A stretch of DNA of 37,275 nt from Anaerolineae bacterium. Its GTDB lineage: Bacteria > Chloroflexota > Anaerolineae > DRVO01. Positions within the stretch are counted from its first letter, which is position 1; each line of letters starts with the position of its first letter. The stretch lies in the NCBI GenBank assembly GCA_013178015.1, contig JABLXR010000041.1:1-37275 (forward strand). Direction: 5' to 3'. Below the pieces are notes generated by a model. That model was given only the letters and a program-made list of their open reading frames with translations. It was not told where the DNA came from and made no database searches. Position numbers and translations under genes: made by a program. Of the stretch, positions 8,787 to 17,279 are shown one piece after another.

Positions 8787-9605
8787 ATGCACGACCAACT
8801 ACGCATTCTAGCGTTCGGTGCCCATCCCGACGACTGCGACACGCGTGTGGGCGGGCTGGCTATTATGTACGCCCAGATGGGGCACAAGGTCAAGCTCGTG
8901 TCCCTCACGAACGGCGATACCGGGCACTACTCCATGGGCGGCGGCCCCCTGGCGCGCCGTCGCTACGAAGAGGCCCAGTGCGCCGCCCGAGTGGCCGGCA
9001 TCGAGTACCAGGTGGTCGACATCCACAACGGGCAACTCATGCCCACTCTGGAGAACCGCTGGCTGGTGGTGCGCATCATCAGGGAGTTCCGCCCCGACCT
9101 GGTCCTCACCAACCGGCCCAATGACTACCACCCCGACCATCGCTACGCCTCCCAACTGGTGTCGGATGCTTCTTACACCGTCACCATCCCCAACGTGCAG
9201 GCCCTCACTCCCCACCTCATGTACAACCCGGTGGTGGCCTACTGGGGAGACAGCTTTCGGCGTCCTTACCCCTTCACCCCGGATGTGGCTATCAGCATTG
9301 ACGACGTCATCGAGACCAAGCTGGACATGATCCACTGCCACACTTCGCAGATGTACGAGTGGCTGCCCTACAACCAGAACAGGCTCGATGAAGTGCCAGA
9401 GGGAGAGGCCGAGCGCCGCGCCTGGATGGCCAAGAGACGACTAGAGGCTTTCGCCCACGAGGCCGACCGGGCCCGGGATCTGCTCAAGAAGCTCTACGGC
9501 GAGGAGAAGGGCTCGCAGGTGAAGTACGCCGAGGCCCTCGAGTTCGGCGAGTACGGCGGCAAGGTGGACGAGGCCACATTCAGGAGACTGTTCCCCTTCT
9601 TCTAG
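8787..9605 (+). CDS. PIG-L (LmbE-like) family N-deacetylase, copy 1
   Basis: A 272-residue zinc-dependent deacetylase. The AHPDD motif (near residues 12-16) supplies a metal His, the metal Asp and the catalytic Asp. The later HPDHR supplies the second metal His. Family members remove acetyl groups from N-acetylglucosamine-type substrates, as in mycothiol, bacillithiol or GPI precursors. The start ATG at 8787 was chosen because GGAG lies six bases upstream, because a promoter overlaps the upstream frame, and because it gives exactly the length of the neighbouring paralogue. The two copies are near-identical over long DNA blocks, including the 3' third. No thiol-biosynthesis partner is present, so the substrate is open. 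Confidence 0.9.
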   Translation: MHDQLRILAFGAHPDDCDTRVGGLAIMYAQMGHKVKLVSLTNGDTGHYSMGGGPLARRRYEEAQCAARVAGIEYQVVDIHNGQLMPTLENRWLVVRIIREFRPDLVLTNRPNDYHPDHRYASQLVSDASYTVTIPNVQALTPHLMYNPVVAYWGDSFRRPYPFTPDVAISIDDVIETKLDMIHCHTSQMYEWLPYNQNRLDEVPEGEAERRAWMAKRRLEAFAHEADRARDLLKKLYGEEKGSQVKYAEALEFGEYGGKVDEATFRRLFPFF

Positions 9606-9725
9606 ACAGGTTATAGGTTACAGGTTATAGGTTACAGGGAGCAAGGTGCGCAGCGAGAGCCGGCTGGCTGGCCAAGGTCTCCTTCCTATCCCCTACCCCC
9701 TGTAACCTGTAACCTATAACCTACC
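9606..9725. repeat. Heptad-word inverted repeat element A1
   Basis: Immediately after the TAG of the first deacetylase, 7-bp words alternate: TTATAGG at 9611 and 9625, TTACAGG at 9618 and 9632. The right arm carries the complementary words CCTGTAA at 9699 and 9706 and CCTATAA at 9713. The arms flank a core of about 60 bp. Part of that core, starting GGTGCGCAGCGAGAGCC at 9645, is also found in element A2. The right arm ends at the AGGAGG of the next gene. Confidence 0.85.
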
Positions 9726-9736
9726 CAGGAGGTATC

Positions 9737-10555
9737 ATGTCCGAACCGCTTCGCATCCTGGCTTTCGGTGCCCATCCCGACGACTGCGACATCAGCATCG
9801 GAGGGCTAGCGGTCAAGTACACCCGCCTGGGGCACAAGGTCAAGTTCGTGTCCGTGACCAACGGCAACACCGGCCACTTCTCCATGGGCGGGGGGCCACT
9901 GGCACGCCGTCGCTACGAAGAGGCCCAGCGCTCCGCCGCTATCGCCGGGGTGGAGTATCAGGTCCTGGACATAAACAACGGGCAACTGCTGCCCACGCTG
10001 GAGAACCGCTGGACCATTGTCCGCATCATCAGGGAGTATGAGCCCGATCTGATCATCACCAACCGGCCCAACGACTACCACCCCGACCATCGCTACGCCT
10101 CCCAACTGGTGTCGGACGCCTCTTACACCGTCACCATCCCTAACGTGCAGGCCCTCACACCTCACCTGATGTACAACCCCGCGGTGGCCTACTGGGCCGA
10201 CAACTTCCGGCGTCCTTACCCGTTTACTCCCGACGTCGCCGTGAGCATAGACGATGTCATCGAGACCAAGGTGGACATGCTGGACTGCCACGTCTCCCAG
10301 TTCTACGAGTGGATGCCCTACAACCAGAACAAGCTGGACCAGGTGCCCCAAGACGAGGCCGAACGGAAGCGGTGGATGGCGGAACAGTGGCTGCCGCCCA
10401 TGGCCCGGGACGCCGATCGCTTCCGCGATCTGCTCAAGAAGCTCTACGGCGAGGAGAAGGGCTCGCAGGTCAAGTACGCCGAGGCCCTCGAATTCGGGGA
10501 ATACGGCGGCAAGGTGGACGAAGCCACGTTCAAGCGCCTCTTCCCCTTCTTCTAG
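9737..10555 (+). CDS. PIG-L (LmbE-like) family N-deacetylase, copy 2
   Basis: A 272-residue paralogue of the preceding gene with the same AHPDD and HPDHR metal and catalytic motifs, so it should be an active zinc N-deacetylase. Blocks such as RPNDYHPDHRYASQLVSD and the C-terminal LEFGEYGGKVDEATF are identical in both proteins. Differences cluster at residues 19-45 and 225-245. Those variable segments could set substrate preference. The start ATG has AGGAGG at 9728-9733. The gene and its downstream repeat element appear to have been duplicated as one unit. It is probably cotranscribed with copy 1 and the following methyltransferase. Confidence 0.9.
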   Translation: MSEPLRILAFGAHPDDCDISIGGLAVKYTRLGHKVKFVSVTNGNTGHFSMGGGPLARRRYEEAQRSAAIAGVEYQVLDINNGQLLPTLENRWTIVRIIREYEPDLIITNRPNDYHPDHRYASQLVSDASYTVTIPNVQALTPHLMYNPAVAYWADNFRRPYPFTPDVAVSIDDVIETKVDMLDCHVSQFYEWMPYNQNKLDQVPQDEAERKRWMAEQWLPPMARDADRFRDLLKKLYGEEKGSQVKYAEALEFGEYGGKVDEATFKRLFPFF

Positions 10556-10690
10556 ACAGGGTTACAGGTTGCAGGGGATAGGTTACAGGGAGTAGGGTGC
10601 GCAGCGAGAGCCGGCTGGCGGGCCAAGGTCTCCTCCCTATTCCCTATAACCTATAACCTGTAACCTATAACCTGTAACCTGTAACCTGCT
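10556..10690. repeat. Heptad-word inverted repeat element A2
   Basis: The second copy of the A element, directly after the TAG of the second deacetylase. The left arm has degenerate heptads (TTACAGG, TTGCAGG, GGATAGG). The right arm has six heptads in exact phase from 10643 to 10684, each CCTATAA or CCTGTAA. The core at about 10596-10633 matches A1 with very few changes. The AGGAGG of the methyltransferase follows at 10697-10702. Confidence 0.85.
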
Positions 10691-10711
10691 CTCAGCAGGA
10701 GGTGCGGGCCG

Positions 10712-11287
10712 ATGGCGAAGCATGGTGGCGGGCACGAGGCTGCCGCTTACCGGCTCATGCTCTGGCAGTACCGGCTTCAGGACCTATTGCATCTGGATCC
10801 ACCCGAGCCCCACCTGGCCCAGGCTCCCATCCGGCCGGGGATGACGGTGGTGGACTACGGCTGCGGCCCGGGCCGCTACGCCGTTCCCCTGGCGCAGCGG
10901 GTGGGGCCGTCCGGCAAGGTGTACGCGGTGGACATCCAGCCATTGGCCATCGAGGCGGTCAGGAAGAGGATCGCCCGAGCCGGGCTGGCCAACGTCGAGC
11001 CCATCCTGGTGGACTCCTACCGTACCCCCATCGCCGCCGACAGCGTGGATCTGGTGGTGCTGCTCGACACCTTCCACGCCATCGGCGACCGTCCGGCATT
11101 GCTGCAGGAGATCCACCGGCTGCTGAAGCCCGATGGCCTGCTCTTCATGGACCCCGGGCACATGCCCATGGCCGAGGCGAGGGAAGCCGTGGAGGGCAGC
11201 GGCCTCTTCCGGGTGAAGCAAACCGACGGCAAGCACATGCTGGTGGAGCCGATGCGCGGCAAGCGAGGAGTGAACCCTGACACGTGA
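10712..11287 (+). CDS. Class I SAM-dependent methyltransferase
   Basis: A 191-residue protein of the methyltransferase-25/UbiE type. Motif I is VVDYGCGPGRYAVP at about residues 46-59, the acidic end of strand 2 is VYAVDIQP, and motif IV/V is VVLLDTFHAIGD followed by LLKPDGLLFMDPGH. The start ATG is preceded by AGGAGG nine bases upstream. It closes the deacetylase cluster. Its last codons, through Asp-Thr-stop, are formed by the heptad words of repeat element B, so the natural C terminus may have been replaced by repeat sequence. The methyl acceptor is unknown; a product of the deacetylases is possible but unproven. Confidence 0.87.
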   Translation: MAKHGGGHEAAAYRLMLWQYRLQDLLHLDPPEPHLAQAPIRPGMTVVDYGCGPGRYAVPLAQRVGPSGKVYAVDIQPLAIEAVRKRIARAGLANVEPILVDSYRTPIAADSVDLVVLLDTFHAIGDRPALLQEIHRLLKPDGLLFMDPGHMPMAEAREAVEGSGLFRVKQTDGKHMLVEPMRGKRGVNPDT

Positions 11288-11365
11288 GCAGTGATCCGTG
11301 AGCGGTGACACGTGATAGGCCACGGGCCAGGTGTCGTGAGTCACGCCTCACGGATCACGTGTCAC
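11270..11365. repeat. Heptad-word inverted repeat element B between convergent genes
   Basis: On the plus strand seven heptads run in phase from 11270 to 11318, most of the form GTGANNN (for example GTGAGCA, GTGATCC, GTGACAC). On the minus strand five heptads run from 11365 to 11331 (GTGACAC, GTGATCC, GTGAGGC, GTGACTC and a degenerate one). The arms face each other and could fold into a long imperfect hairpin. Each arm supplies a GACACGTGA in which ACG-TGA ends one of the two converging genes. Confidence 0.85.
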
Positions 11366-12125
11366 TCCTCATCTCGAAGACCACCATGACGCTGGCGCTC
11401 ACCGTGATCTGCCCCGGGGCCAGGCTTCCCATCACGTCCCCGCCCTCGCCCACCTGCTGGATCACGTTCTGGGCCATTGACGAGCCCCATCCGTACCCCC
11501 ACCAGGAGCTGTAAGGAGACCACCAGCGGCTGTATTCCTCCCGGATTTCCTTGGGCTCGCCTACCCGCTGCCCCAGCTCGGCGCATAGGGCCTCCGCCTT
11601 CTCCCGAGCGGCATTCACTGCCAGGGCCCGGGCCTGATCCCGGTAACGACGCAGCTCGGTGGTGCGGAACTCGACCCCGTGCACGTGGGTGGCCCCCGCC
11701 TCCAGAGACTGGGAGAGGAAGCTCTCGAACAGCGCCAGGTCGCTCAGTGTCACCACCACGGTCTTGCGCACGAAGTACCCGATGAAGTCCACCTTCTCAT
11801 AGCCATCGCGATACCGGGGTTCGATGTGTAGGAACTCGGTCTGGACGTGACGCGACTCAATGCCGCTGTCCTCGGCCAGCGCCAGCAGCCGCTGCACGAT
11901 CTCATCGTTCTCGCTCTTGGCCCTCCCCAGGTTCTTGTCCCAGGTCTCCACCCCCAGCATCAACACTACTTCGTCAGGCACGACCCGAACCTCGGCGTCG
12001 CCAGTGACGGTCACCGTGCCGGGAGAGTCTGGTTGGGCCGCAGCCGGCAGCGCCCGCGGGGCGTAGCCGACGATGAGCAGGGCCGCGACCAGGATCATTG
12101 CTGCCACACTCGTCGCTCGTCTCAC
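11355..12125 (-). CDS. SIMPL-domain (DUF541) exported protein
   Basis: A 256-residue secreted protein. The N terminus has the form of a signal peptide: basic RR, then a hydrophobic stretch MILVAALLIVGYAP and an Ala-rich cleavage region ending near AAAQ. The SIMPL domain begins with TVTVTGDAEVRVVPDEV, includes the middle helix and strand segment with VVVTLSDL and ends in ITVSASVMVVFEM. Function in the family is poorly known and often linked to oxidative stress or the cell surface. I chose GTG at 12125 because GGAGG lies upstream with good spacing. The longer in-frame extension to 12422 overlaps the amidohydrolase gene and reads as shadow. The C-terminal Ser-Asp-Thr comes from repeat B. Confidence 0.85.
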   Translation of the reverse strand: MRRATSVAAMILVAALLIVGYAPRALPAAAQPDSPGTVTVTGDAEVRVVPDEVVLMLGVETWDKNLGRAKSENDEIVQRLLALAEDSGIESRHVQTEFLHIEPRYRDGYEKVDFIGYFVRKTVVVTLSDLALFESFLSQSLEAGATHVHGVEFRTTELRRYRDQARALAVNAAREKAEALCAELGQRVGEPKEIREEYSRWWSPYSSWWGYGWGSSMAQNVIQQVGEGGDVMGSLAPGQITVSASVMVVFEMRSDT

Positions 12126-12186
12126 CTTCCTACCTCCGTATTGCCTCCCGCACGGGCCGCGGACCGGCGGGGAGCGCACAAGCGTA

Positions 12187-13473
12187 TCAGCCCAGTCGGT
12201 AGAACTCCTCCCCGTTCTCCAGCATGATGGCCGAGGCGACCTCGCGGGCGGTGGCCTCGTCCATGTAGCCGGCCTCGATCTTCTCCTCCAGCACGCGGGC
12301 GATCCCAATCTTGGCCTGGAGGGAGTAGCCCACGTTGCACCAGGGCAGGCCCGTGTCGGCCCCATAAGCGAAGATCTTGTTGAAGGGCACTCCATCCAGC
12401 CATTCGGATAGGGCGCGGGCACACTCGGTGGGGTTCATGGCCCAGGCCCAACACATGTCGGCCCAGACATTGGGGTAGTTCTTGGCGATGGCTCCCAGCT
12501 CCGAGGCCCAGGGCCAGGAGGCATGGAAGAGGTCGAAGCGCACGTTGCGGTACTTGTCGAAGATGGGGATGAGATTGAGGGCCTTGGTCCCCGCCAGAGA
12601 GCCCCAGTTGCCTGCCAGGTAACCGGTGTGGATTTGCACCGGCAGGTCCTCGTCGGCCGCCCGCTGCACCAGCGCGTGGAACAGGAAGTCGCCCAAGGCC
12701 CGCCCCGCTGCTGCATCCAGGGCGCCTGTGTTCTGCTGTACGCCGTCCCAGAACGCCTTGCGGCTGCGGATACGGTTGAACGCGGCTTCGGCCTCCGCCC
12801 GGGTGGGGTCGAAGACGGTAAGGTCCCGACGATAGGCCATGCCGATCTTGAGTGCGGCCAGCTTGCCCGTGGCTCGGAAGCGGTCTATGGCCTCATTCAC
12901 CCCGGAGACCAACTGCTCCAGGGTGTGGATGGACCGATCCAGGAAGCACTCCAGCGTGTCTATAGGCTGGGCATCCGTTATGTCTAGAAGGGCGTCGAAG
13001 CGAAAGGCGAAGCGGTAGGAGTCGGGGAACTGGCCTTCCTTCAAGGCATCCTTGGTATCGCACCGGAACTTCCCATCCTGGATGGTCCAGCGGTTGTGCG
13101 CCTTCTCGTGGACGAAGTAGTGGTACACCTCCTCCGCGGACCGGCCACGGATGGAGTCCTGCAGCGCCTCAGTGATGGCGTCGAAGTTCTCCGGCGCATA
13201 CTCCAGCCCGAACAACTCCCGCGAGGTCAGCGTGACAGCCCGCCCGTAGCCGGTGACCCGCATCTTGGGCCAGAATCGCACCACCTCCTCGCGAGTCACG
13301 GGCCCGCGAACCGTCGCAGTCCCGGCGGCGGTGACCAGGTCGGCCGAGGCGTAGCCCAGAACGTGGCGGAAGTCGTACTGCTCTCGCTCGGCCTCGAACT
13401 CCCCGTAGGAGCGGTGATGGTCGTGATGGCAGAACAGGTCGTGGTTGAGGACGAACTCCCGGATGTTGGACAT
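12187..13473 (-). CDS. Amidohydrolase-family protein (amidohydrolase-2 type TIM barrel)
   Basis: A 428-residue metal-dependent hydrolase-like protein. The N terminus has a His-rich metal motif (FCHHDHH near residues 14-20). Later strands supply ALKIGMAYRR, a possible Lys position, PVQIHTGY with a His, FDLFHASWP with a His, and the terminal-strand Asp in YGADTGLP. This order fits the amidohydrolase-2 family, which includes decarboxylases and lactonases, and is also reminiscent of uronate isomerases. The reaction cannot be assigned. The ATG has AGGAGGA at ideal spacing. The upstream CapA frame runs 178 nt into this gene in another frame. No signal peptide. Confidence 0.85.
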   Translation of the reverse strand: MSNIREFVLNHDLFCHHDHHRSYGEFEAEREQYDFRHVLGYASADLVTAAGTATVRGPVTREEVVRFWPKMRVTGYGRAVTLTSRELFGLEYAPENFDAITEALQDSIRGRSAEEVYHYFVHEKAHNRWTIQDGKFRCDTKDALKEGQFPDSYRFAFRFDALLDITDAQPIDTLECFLDRSIHTLEQLVSGVNEAIDRFRATGKLAALKIGMAYRRDLTVFDPTRAEAEAAFNRIRSRKAFWDGVQQNTGALDAAAGRALGDFLFHALVQRAADEDLPVQIHTGYLAGNWGSLAGTKALNLIPIFDKYRNVRFDLFHASWPWASELGAIAKNYPNVWADMCWAWAMNPTECARALSEWLDGVPFNKIFAYGADTGLPWCNVGYSLQAKIGIARVLEEKIEAGYMDEATAREVASAIMLENGEEFYRLG

Positions 13474-15227
13474 GCAGTTCCTCCTGTTGGTCCCTCAGTC
13501 TCACGCAAAGCGGCAAAGGCGCCAAGCCCATGCCTTGCTTCGCGTCCTTGCGTGAGGGTTCCCGCTAGGCTGATCACCAGGTTGCCCGCTCGGTCGGGCG
13601 TGAGCGCCAGGTCGCTGTACGGCCCGGGCGGGCTGCGCCAGATGAGGGTGTAGCCCCAGCCGTGCCAACGCCATACGGCCACGGTCCTCTCCTCGTCTGC
13701 TTCCTCCAGAACTACCAGCTCCTGAACGCCGTCGCCATCCAGGTCGCCCAGCTCCAGCTCCAGGATGGGATCGGCTACGGCGGACCCTCCCCAGACCACG
13801 CGGTAAGCCCCTCCGCGATAGCCCACGATGAAAGGATGGCTGCGGAGTTGCCCGTCGGCGTCGGGCTTCCATAGGGCCAGCACCATCTCCCCCCGCCCGT
13901 CGTCGTCAGGGTCTCCCAGGGCCAGGTCCACCACCTGCCACTCAGGCAGGCCCTCCCAGTCCGCGTACCCCTCGCCGCTCACCGTCACCCGCCCGTCCGC
14001 CAGCCGCACCCGCTCCGGCACGCCGTCCCCGGTGAGGTCCAGTCCGCCGGCGACGAAGGGGCCGCGCACCGGCGTCTGATCCACCTCCACCGGATGGCAG
14101 GCATAGCCCGGCCCTCGGAGGGGCGGCGGGCAGGCGAAGCCGAGGCGAGGAACGGGCGGTCGCACTCGCTCCAGTAAGGGGCTAGCCTCCTGCGGGCTCA
14201 TCAGCCGGGGAGCCGACCCGGCCCACACCGGCAGCCCCTGCACCGCCCGCAGCCCGTCCCGGTCGAACAGGGCCCGGAGGGCCAGTCCTTGTCGGGTATC
14301 GCCCTGCTGCTGATCGAAGACGAAGTTGCCCAGGCTGTAGGCCACGAAGCTCTCGCCCTGGACCTCGGTCTCCTGGACTACGTGCGGATGGTGTCCCACC
14401 ACCAGGTCCGCCCCCGCCTCCACCATGGCCCGGGCCAGACGGCGCTGGTAGGGGTCCGAGTGCACCTGGTATTCGTAGCCCCAGTGGACCGAGACGATCA
14501 CGCCCTGGGCCTCCCGGCGGGCCACGCCGATGGCCGCCAGGGCCCGCGCCTGATCCCAGCCGGCTGTGGTCCATCCCGGCGTACCCGTCTCACCCGAGGG
14601 GAAGCCAGAGGCGTCGAAAGCGAGCACCGCCAGCCGGATGCCGTTGACCTCTCGGACCACAGGAGCGCAGGCAGTCTCGACGCTGGGCCCGGCACCGACG
14701 GCCGCCACCCCAGCCAGCCGCAGCCGGGCCACCGTTTCCACCAGACCCCGGGCCCCCCGGTCCAGGGCGTGGTTGTTGGCCAGGCCCAGGAGGTCGAAGC
14801 CGGCCTGGCGCAGAGCTACCGCCGCCCCGGGTGGCGCGGCCAGCGAGTGGGCGTCGGGCGGCGGTCGGTCTACGATCAGCGATTCTAGGTTCCCCAGGGT
14901 AAGGTCGGCGGCGCCGAGCCAGGGCAGTGCGGCAAGGGGATCGCTGACACCGGCACCACCCAAAGCGGGAGCCACGCCCCGCCCCAGCATGACGTCCCCC
15001 ACGACCAGAACCGAGGCGACCGGTTCCCCGTCGGTCAGGGGAGGGCCGGAACGCCGATAGAGCCAGGGGTAGGCGTCCAGGTCGTCGTTCTGGGCGGCGG
15101 CGAGGACAGGCAGAACCACCAGCCCCAGACCGGCCAGAAGGAGCGCCACCCTGAGGAAGCGACGAAAGCGCTGTGCCGGTCGGGCGAAGGGACGGCCTAA
15201 GGGTAGTCTCCGCCCCGGCGGCCCCAA
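13296..15227 (-). CDS. CapA-type metallophosphatase-fold protein with FG-GAP-like repeats; 3' end altered by a repeat
   Basis: A 643-residue exported protein. An N-terminal basic and hydrophobic segment (residues 20-45) looks like a signal peptide. The CapA/PgsA fold spans about 70-310 with GDVMLGRG, GNLES, LANNHALDRG, VSVHWGYEY, GHHPH (278-282) and YSLGNFVFD. Three FG-GAP/VCBS-like Asp-rich turns follow (LDLTGDG, GDPDDDGRGE, GDLDGDG; 396-505), typical of calcium-binding propellers. CapA homologues act in poly-gamma-glutamate synthesis. The start is TTG at 15227 with no good ribosome site, overlapping the tautomerase gene, so it is uncertain. From about residue 556 the frame runs through repeat C and then into the amidohydrolase gene out of frame. 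That tail is probably not native. Confidence 0.8.
   Translation of the reverse strand: MGPPGRRLPLGRPFARPAQRFRRFLRVALLLAGLGLVVLPVLAAAQNDDLDAYPWLYRRSGPPLTDGEPVASVLVVGDVMLGRGVAPALGGAGVSDPLAALPWLGAADLTLGNLESLIVDRPPPDAHSLAAPPGAAVALRQAGFDLLGLANNHALDRGARGLVETVARLRLAGVAAVGAGPSVETACAPVVREVNGIRLAVLAFDASGFPSGETGTPGWTTAGWDQARALAAIGVARREAQGVIVSVHWGYEYQVHSDPYQRRLARAMVEAGADLVVGHHPHVVQETEVQGESFVAYSLGNFVFDQQQGDTRQGLALRALFDRDGLRAVQGLPVWAGSAPRLMSPQEASPLLERVRPPVPRLGFACPPPLRGPGYACHPVEVDQTPVRGPFVAGGLDLTGDGVPERVRLADGRVTVSGEGYADWEGLPEWQVVDLALGDPDDDGRGEMVLALWKPDADGQLRSHPFIVGYRGGAYRVVWGGSAVADPILELELGDLDGDGVQELVVLEEADEERTVAVWRWHGWGYTLIWRSPPGPYSDLALTPDRAGNLVISLAGTLTQGREARHGLGAFAALRETEGPTGGTACPTSGSSSSTTTCSAITTITAPTGSSRPSESSTTSATFWATPRPTWSPPPGLRRFAGP
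13503..13553. repeat. Octad-word inverted repeat element C
   Basis: The left arm has 8-bp words in phase: ACGCAAAG at 13503, CGGCAAAG at 13511 and GCGCCAAG at 13519. The right arm carries complements of ACGCAAGG (13546-13553) and ACGCGAAG (13538-13545). It lies at the 3' end of the CapA frame, which passes through it without a stop. The minus-strand word CTTTGCGTGA contains a TGA, but in another frame. Confidence 0.8.
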
Positions 15228-15550
15228 TTGTCGCTGTGGACTTCGCTCATCACCAGCATCACCTTCATCGGGTCCACCCCGAGCACCCGGTGGAGCAACT
15301 GCGACACCTGGCGGGTGACGGCCTGCTTCACCTCCAGGGGAAACTCCCCGATGTAGCGCAGGTCCACTGCCGCAGCATCAGGCGCGGGCACGCCGGCGCG
15401 ATAGAAGCCATCGGCCGAGGTGAAAGTGACCGCCAGGCCGGTCTCGGGCTTGTCCATGGTCTCGGCCAAGATGCGACCTAGGTCGGTCTTGATCTGCTCC
15501 TGCTCCGGCTGGGAGCAGGCTCTGCCGGTCACGATGTTGCACCAGGGCAT
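15197..15550 (-). CDS. Tautomerase/MIF-family protein
   Basis: A 117-residue protein with the tautomerase superfamily plan. It starts Met-Pro, so Pro becomes the N-terminal catalytic base after Met removal. The internal repeat of the beta-alpha-beta fold is visible, and the C terminus DNWGRRGGDYP resembles the Asn-Trp-Gly ending of MIF-like proteins. Members tautomerise phenylpyruvate-like substrates or dehalogenate small acids; the native substrate is unclear. The ATG is preceded by GGAGGACC. Its 3' end overlaps the proposed CapA start by 31 nt. Probably cytoplasmic. Confidence 0.8.
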   Translation of the reverse strand: MPWCNIVTGRACSQPEQEQIKTDLGRILAETMDKPETGLAVTFTSADGFYRAGVPAPDAAAVDLRYIGEFPLEVKQAVTRQVSQLLHRVLGVDPMKVMLVMSEVHSDNWGRRGGDYP

Positions 15551-15749
15551 GAAGGTCCTCCGGGGTTGCCTCTAGCGAGGGGATACGGCTGCATATAGCA
15601 GCACCTGTTGCACGTGTCAACGGAACGAGGGCTGGGCGGTGGCCACGCCCGGATGGCAGGCTGCACTTCCCCCTGCTCCAGGTCCTGGGCGAGAGTCAGT
15701 ACCAGGGGCTGGTCCCGTGCCGACGTCCGGCCCACTGGAGGTGCGCGTC

Positions 15750-17246
15750 TCATTTGCGTGCCCAGTCTCGCGGCGTGATCCGGCGGGCCCACAGGTCGTC
15801 CTCCGTCTCCACCTCGAACATGCTGGGCAGCCAGTGGTGGAAGTTGTCGCCGGCCTGGCGCAGGTGTCGGTACAGCCGGGTCATCAGGTCGCGGCGGACG
15901 TCCCGGTAGGCGGGGTGATCGTACACGTTGTTGAGCTCGTAAGGATCGGCTACCAGGTCATAGAGCTCGTTGATGTCGGGCGGGTTCACCACCAGCTTGT
16001 GGGTCCGAGTGCGGATCATCCGCTGGGGGTAGGGGAAGTGGTGACCGTGGAACTCGGCGAAAGCGGCGTCCGGCCACTCCGCCTCGGGGTCACGCAGGAG
16101 GGGCATCAGGCTCCGAGCATCCAGGTCATCGGGCACCGGCACGCCGGCCACGTCCAGGAAGGTGGGCATGAGATCCATCAGGGTGACAGGGGCGTCGCAG
16201 ACCGCGCCGGCCGGCGTCACGCCTGGCCAGCGGGCAATCAAGTTGATGCGGTAGGTGTCGTCGTACATCATGGGCCCCTTATCGGCCAGGCGATGGTTGC
16301 CCACGAACCCGCCGTGGTCGGCGGCGAAGAACACGGCTGTGTCCTGCGCCAGGCCTAGGGCTTCCAGTTCGCCCAAGATGCGGCCGATCTGCTCGTCTAT
16401 CAAGGTGGTGTAGGCCCAGTAAGCGGCCACCACCCGCTGCCACACCGGCCAGGGGTAGGTATCCACGGCCCAGTGCTCGTTGTAGCGCCGGTGGACGGCG
16501 GGCTTGCCGGCGAACGTCTCGGCCATGGAGGGGTGACGCTCCACCAGACCGGGGTCATAGCGCTCCAGGACTTCCTGGGGCAGGAAGTAGGGCAGGTGCG
16601 GCCCGAAGAAGTGACAGCCTAGGAAGAAGGGGTCGCCGGTGCGGTCCCGCCGCTCGGCGTAGCGGCGCAGCGTCTCCACCGTTCGCTGCGCCAGGTAGTG
16701 ATCGTAGGTAGCCTCCGCCGGGGCCTGGTGCACTCCCATCATGGGAAGGGAGGGCTTGCCGTTGGGAAAGGTGCCCCGCACCTCATCGCGGGTGGAGAAG
16801 CGGGGCAGGCCGCGCTCGTCCAGGTAGGCCAGGTAGTCGGGGTGCTCGTAGTCGGGGGCCCAGCCGGCGATGTGCTCGCCCTGGAAGCCATAGTACTCCG
16901 GCCCCCGCTCCACCCCCACGTGCCACTTGCCCACGTTGCCACAGACGTAGCCCGCCGGCCGGAGGTACGAAGGCAGCAGGCGGTTGTGCTCCGGAATCTC
17001 CCAGGGATAGCCCACGTTGCGCTCGAAGTTGGCCAGCAGGCCGTGGCGGAAGGGGGCATAACCAGTGAGCAGGGAGGCGCGGGCCGGGGTGCAGATGGAC
17101 GTGTTGGTGATGGCCTGGGTGAAACGCACGCCGTGGCCCGCCAGCCAGTCCAAGTGAGGAGTCTGGCACACGGGAGCGCCGTAGCAGCTCAGCGTGTCCC
17201 AGCGGAGCTGGTCCATAGTCAGAAGAAGGATGTTGTGCCGTGCCAC
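15750..17246 (-). CDS. Cys-type sulfatase (arylsulfatase family)
   Basis: A 498-residue sulfatase. The C-x-P-x-R motif CTPARASLLTG puts the formylglycine Cys at residue 52. The N-terminal metal motif is LLTMDQLRWD with Asp12, where Gln replaces the usual second Asp. The second metal site is in FFAADHGGFVGNH. Further typical parts are GKWHVG and the C-terminal HKLVVNPPDINELYDLVADPYE. It should hydrolyse a sulfate ester after maturation of Cys52; no maturase gene is in the window. No signal peptide is apparent, which is unusual for glycan sulfatases. The start is GTG with AGGAGG five bases upstream. It lies 33 nt after the M55 gene on the same strand. Confidence 0.93.
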   Translation of the reverse strand: MARHNILLLTMDQLRWDTLSCYGAPVCQTPHLDWLAGHGVRFTQAITNTSICTPARASLLTGYAPFRHGLLANFERNVGYPWEIPEHNRLLPSYLRPAGYVCGNVGKWHVGVERGPEYYGFQGEHIAGWAPDYEHPDYLAYLDERGLPRFSTRDEVRGTFPNGKPSLPMMGVHQAPAEATYDHYLAQRTVETLRRYAERRDRTGDPFFLGCHFFGPHLPYFLPQEVLERYDPGLVERHPSMAETFAGKPAVHRRYNEHWAVDTYPWPVWQRVVAAYWAYTTLIDEQIGRILGELEALGLAQDTAVFFAADHGGFVGNHRLADKGPMMYDDTYRINLIARWPGVTPAGAVCDAPVTLMDLMPTFLDVAGVPVPDDLDARSLMPLLRDPEAEWPDAAFAEFHGHHFPYPQRMIRTRTHKLVVNPPDINELYDLVADPYELNNVYDHPAYRDVRRDLMTRLYRHLRQAGDNFHHWLPSMFEVETEDDLWARRITPRDWARK

Positions 17247-17279
17247 GACGCCTCCTACGTGGTCGGGTTAGCCACTCGA

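Noticed and set aside
12126-12422. N-terminal extension of the SIMPL gene
   Set aside because: It overlaps the amidohydrolase in another frame and would bury the signal peptide inside the protein.
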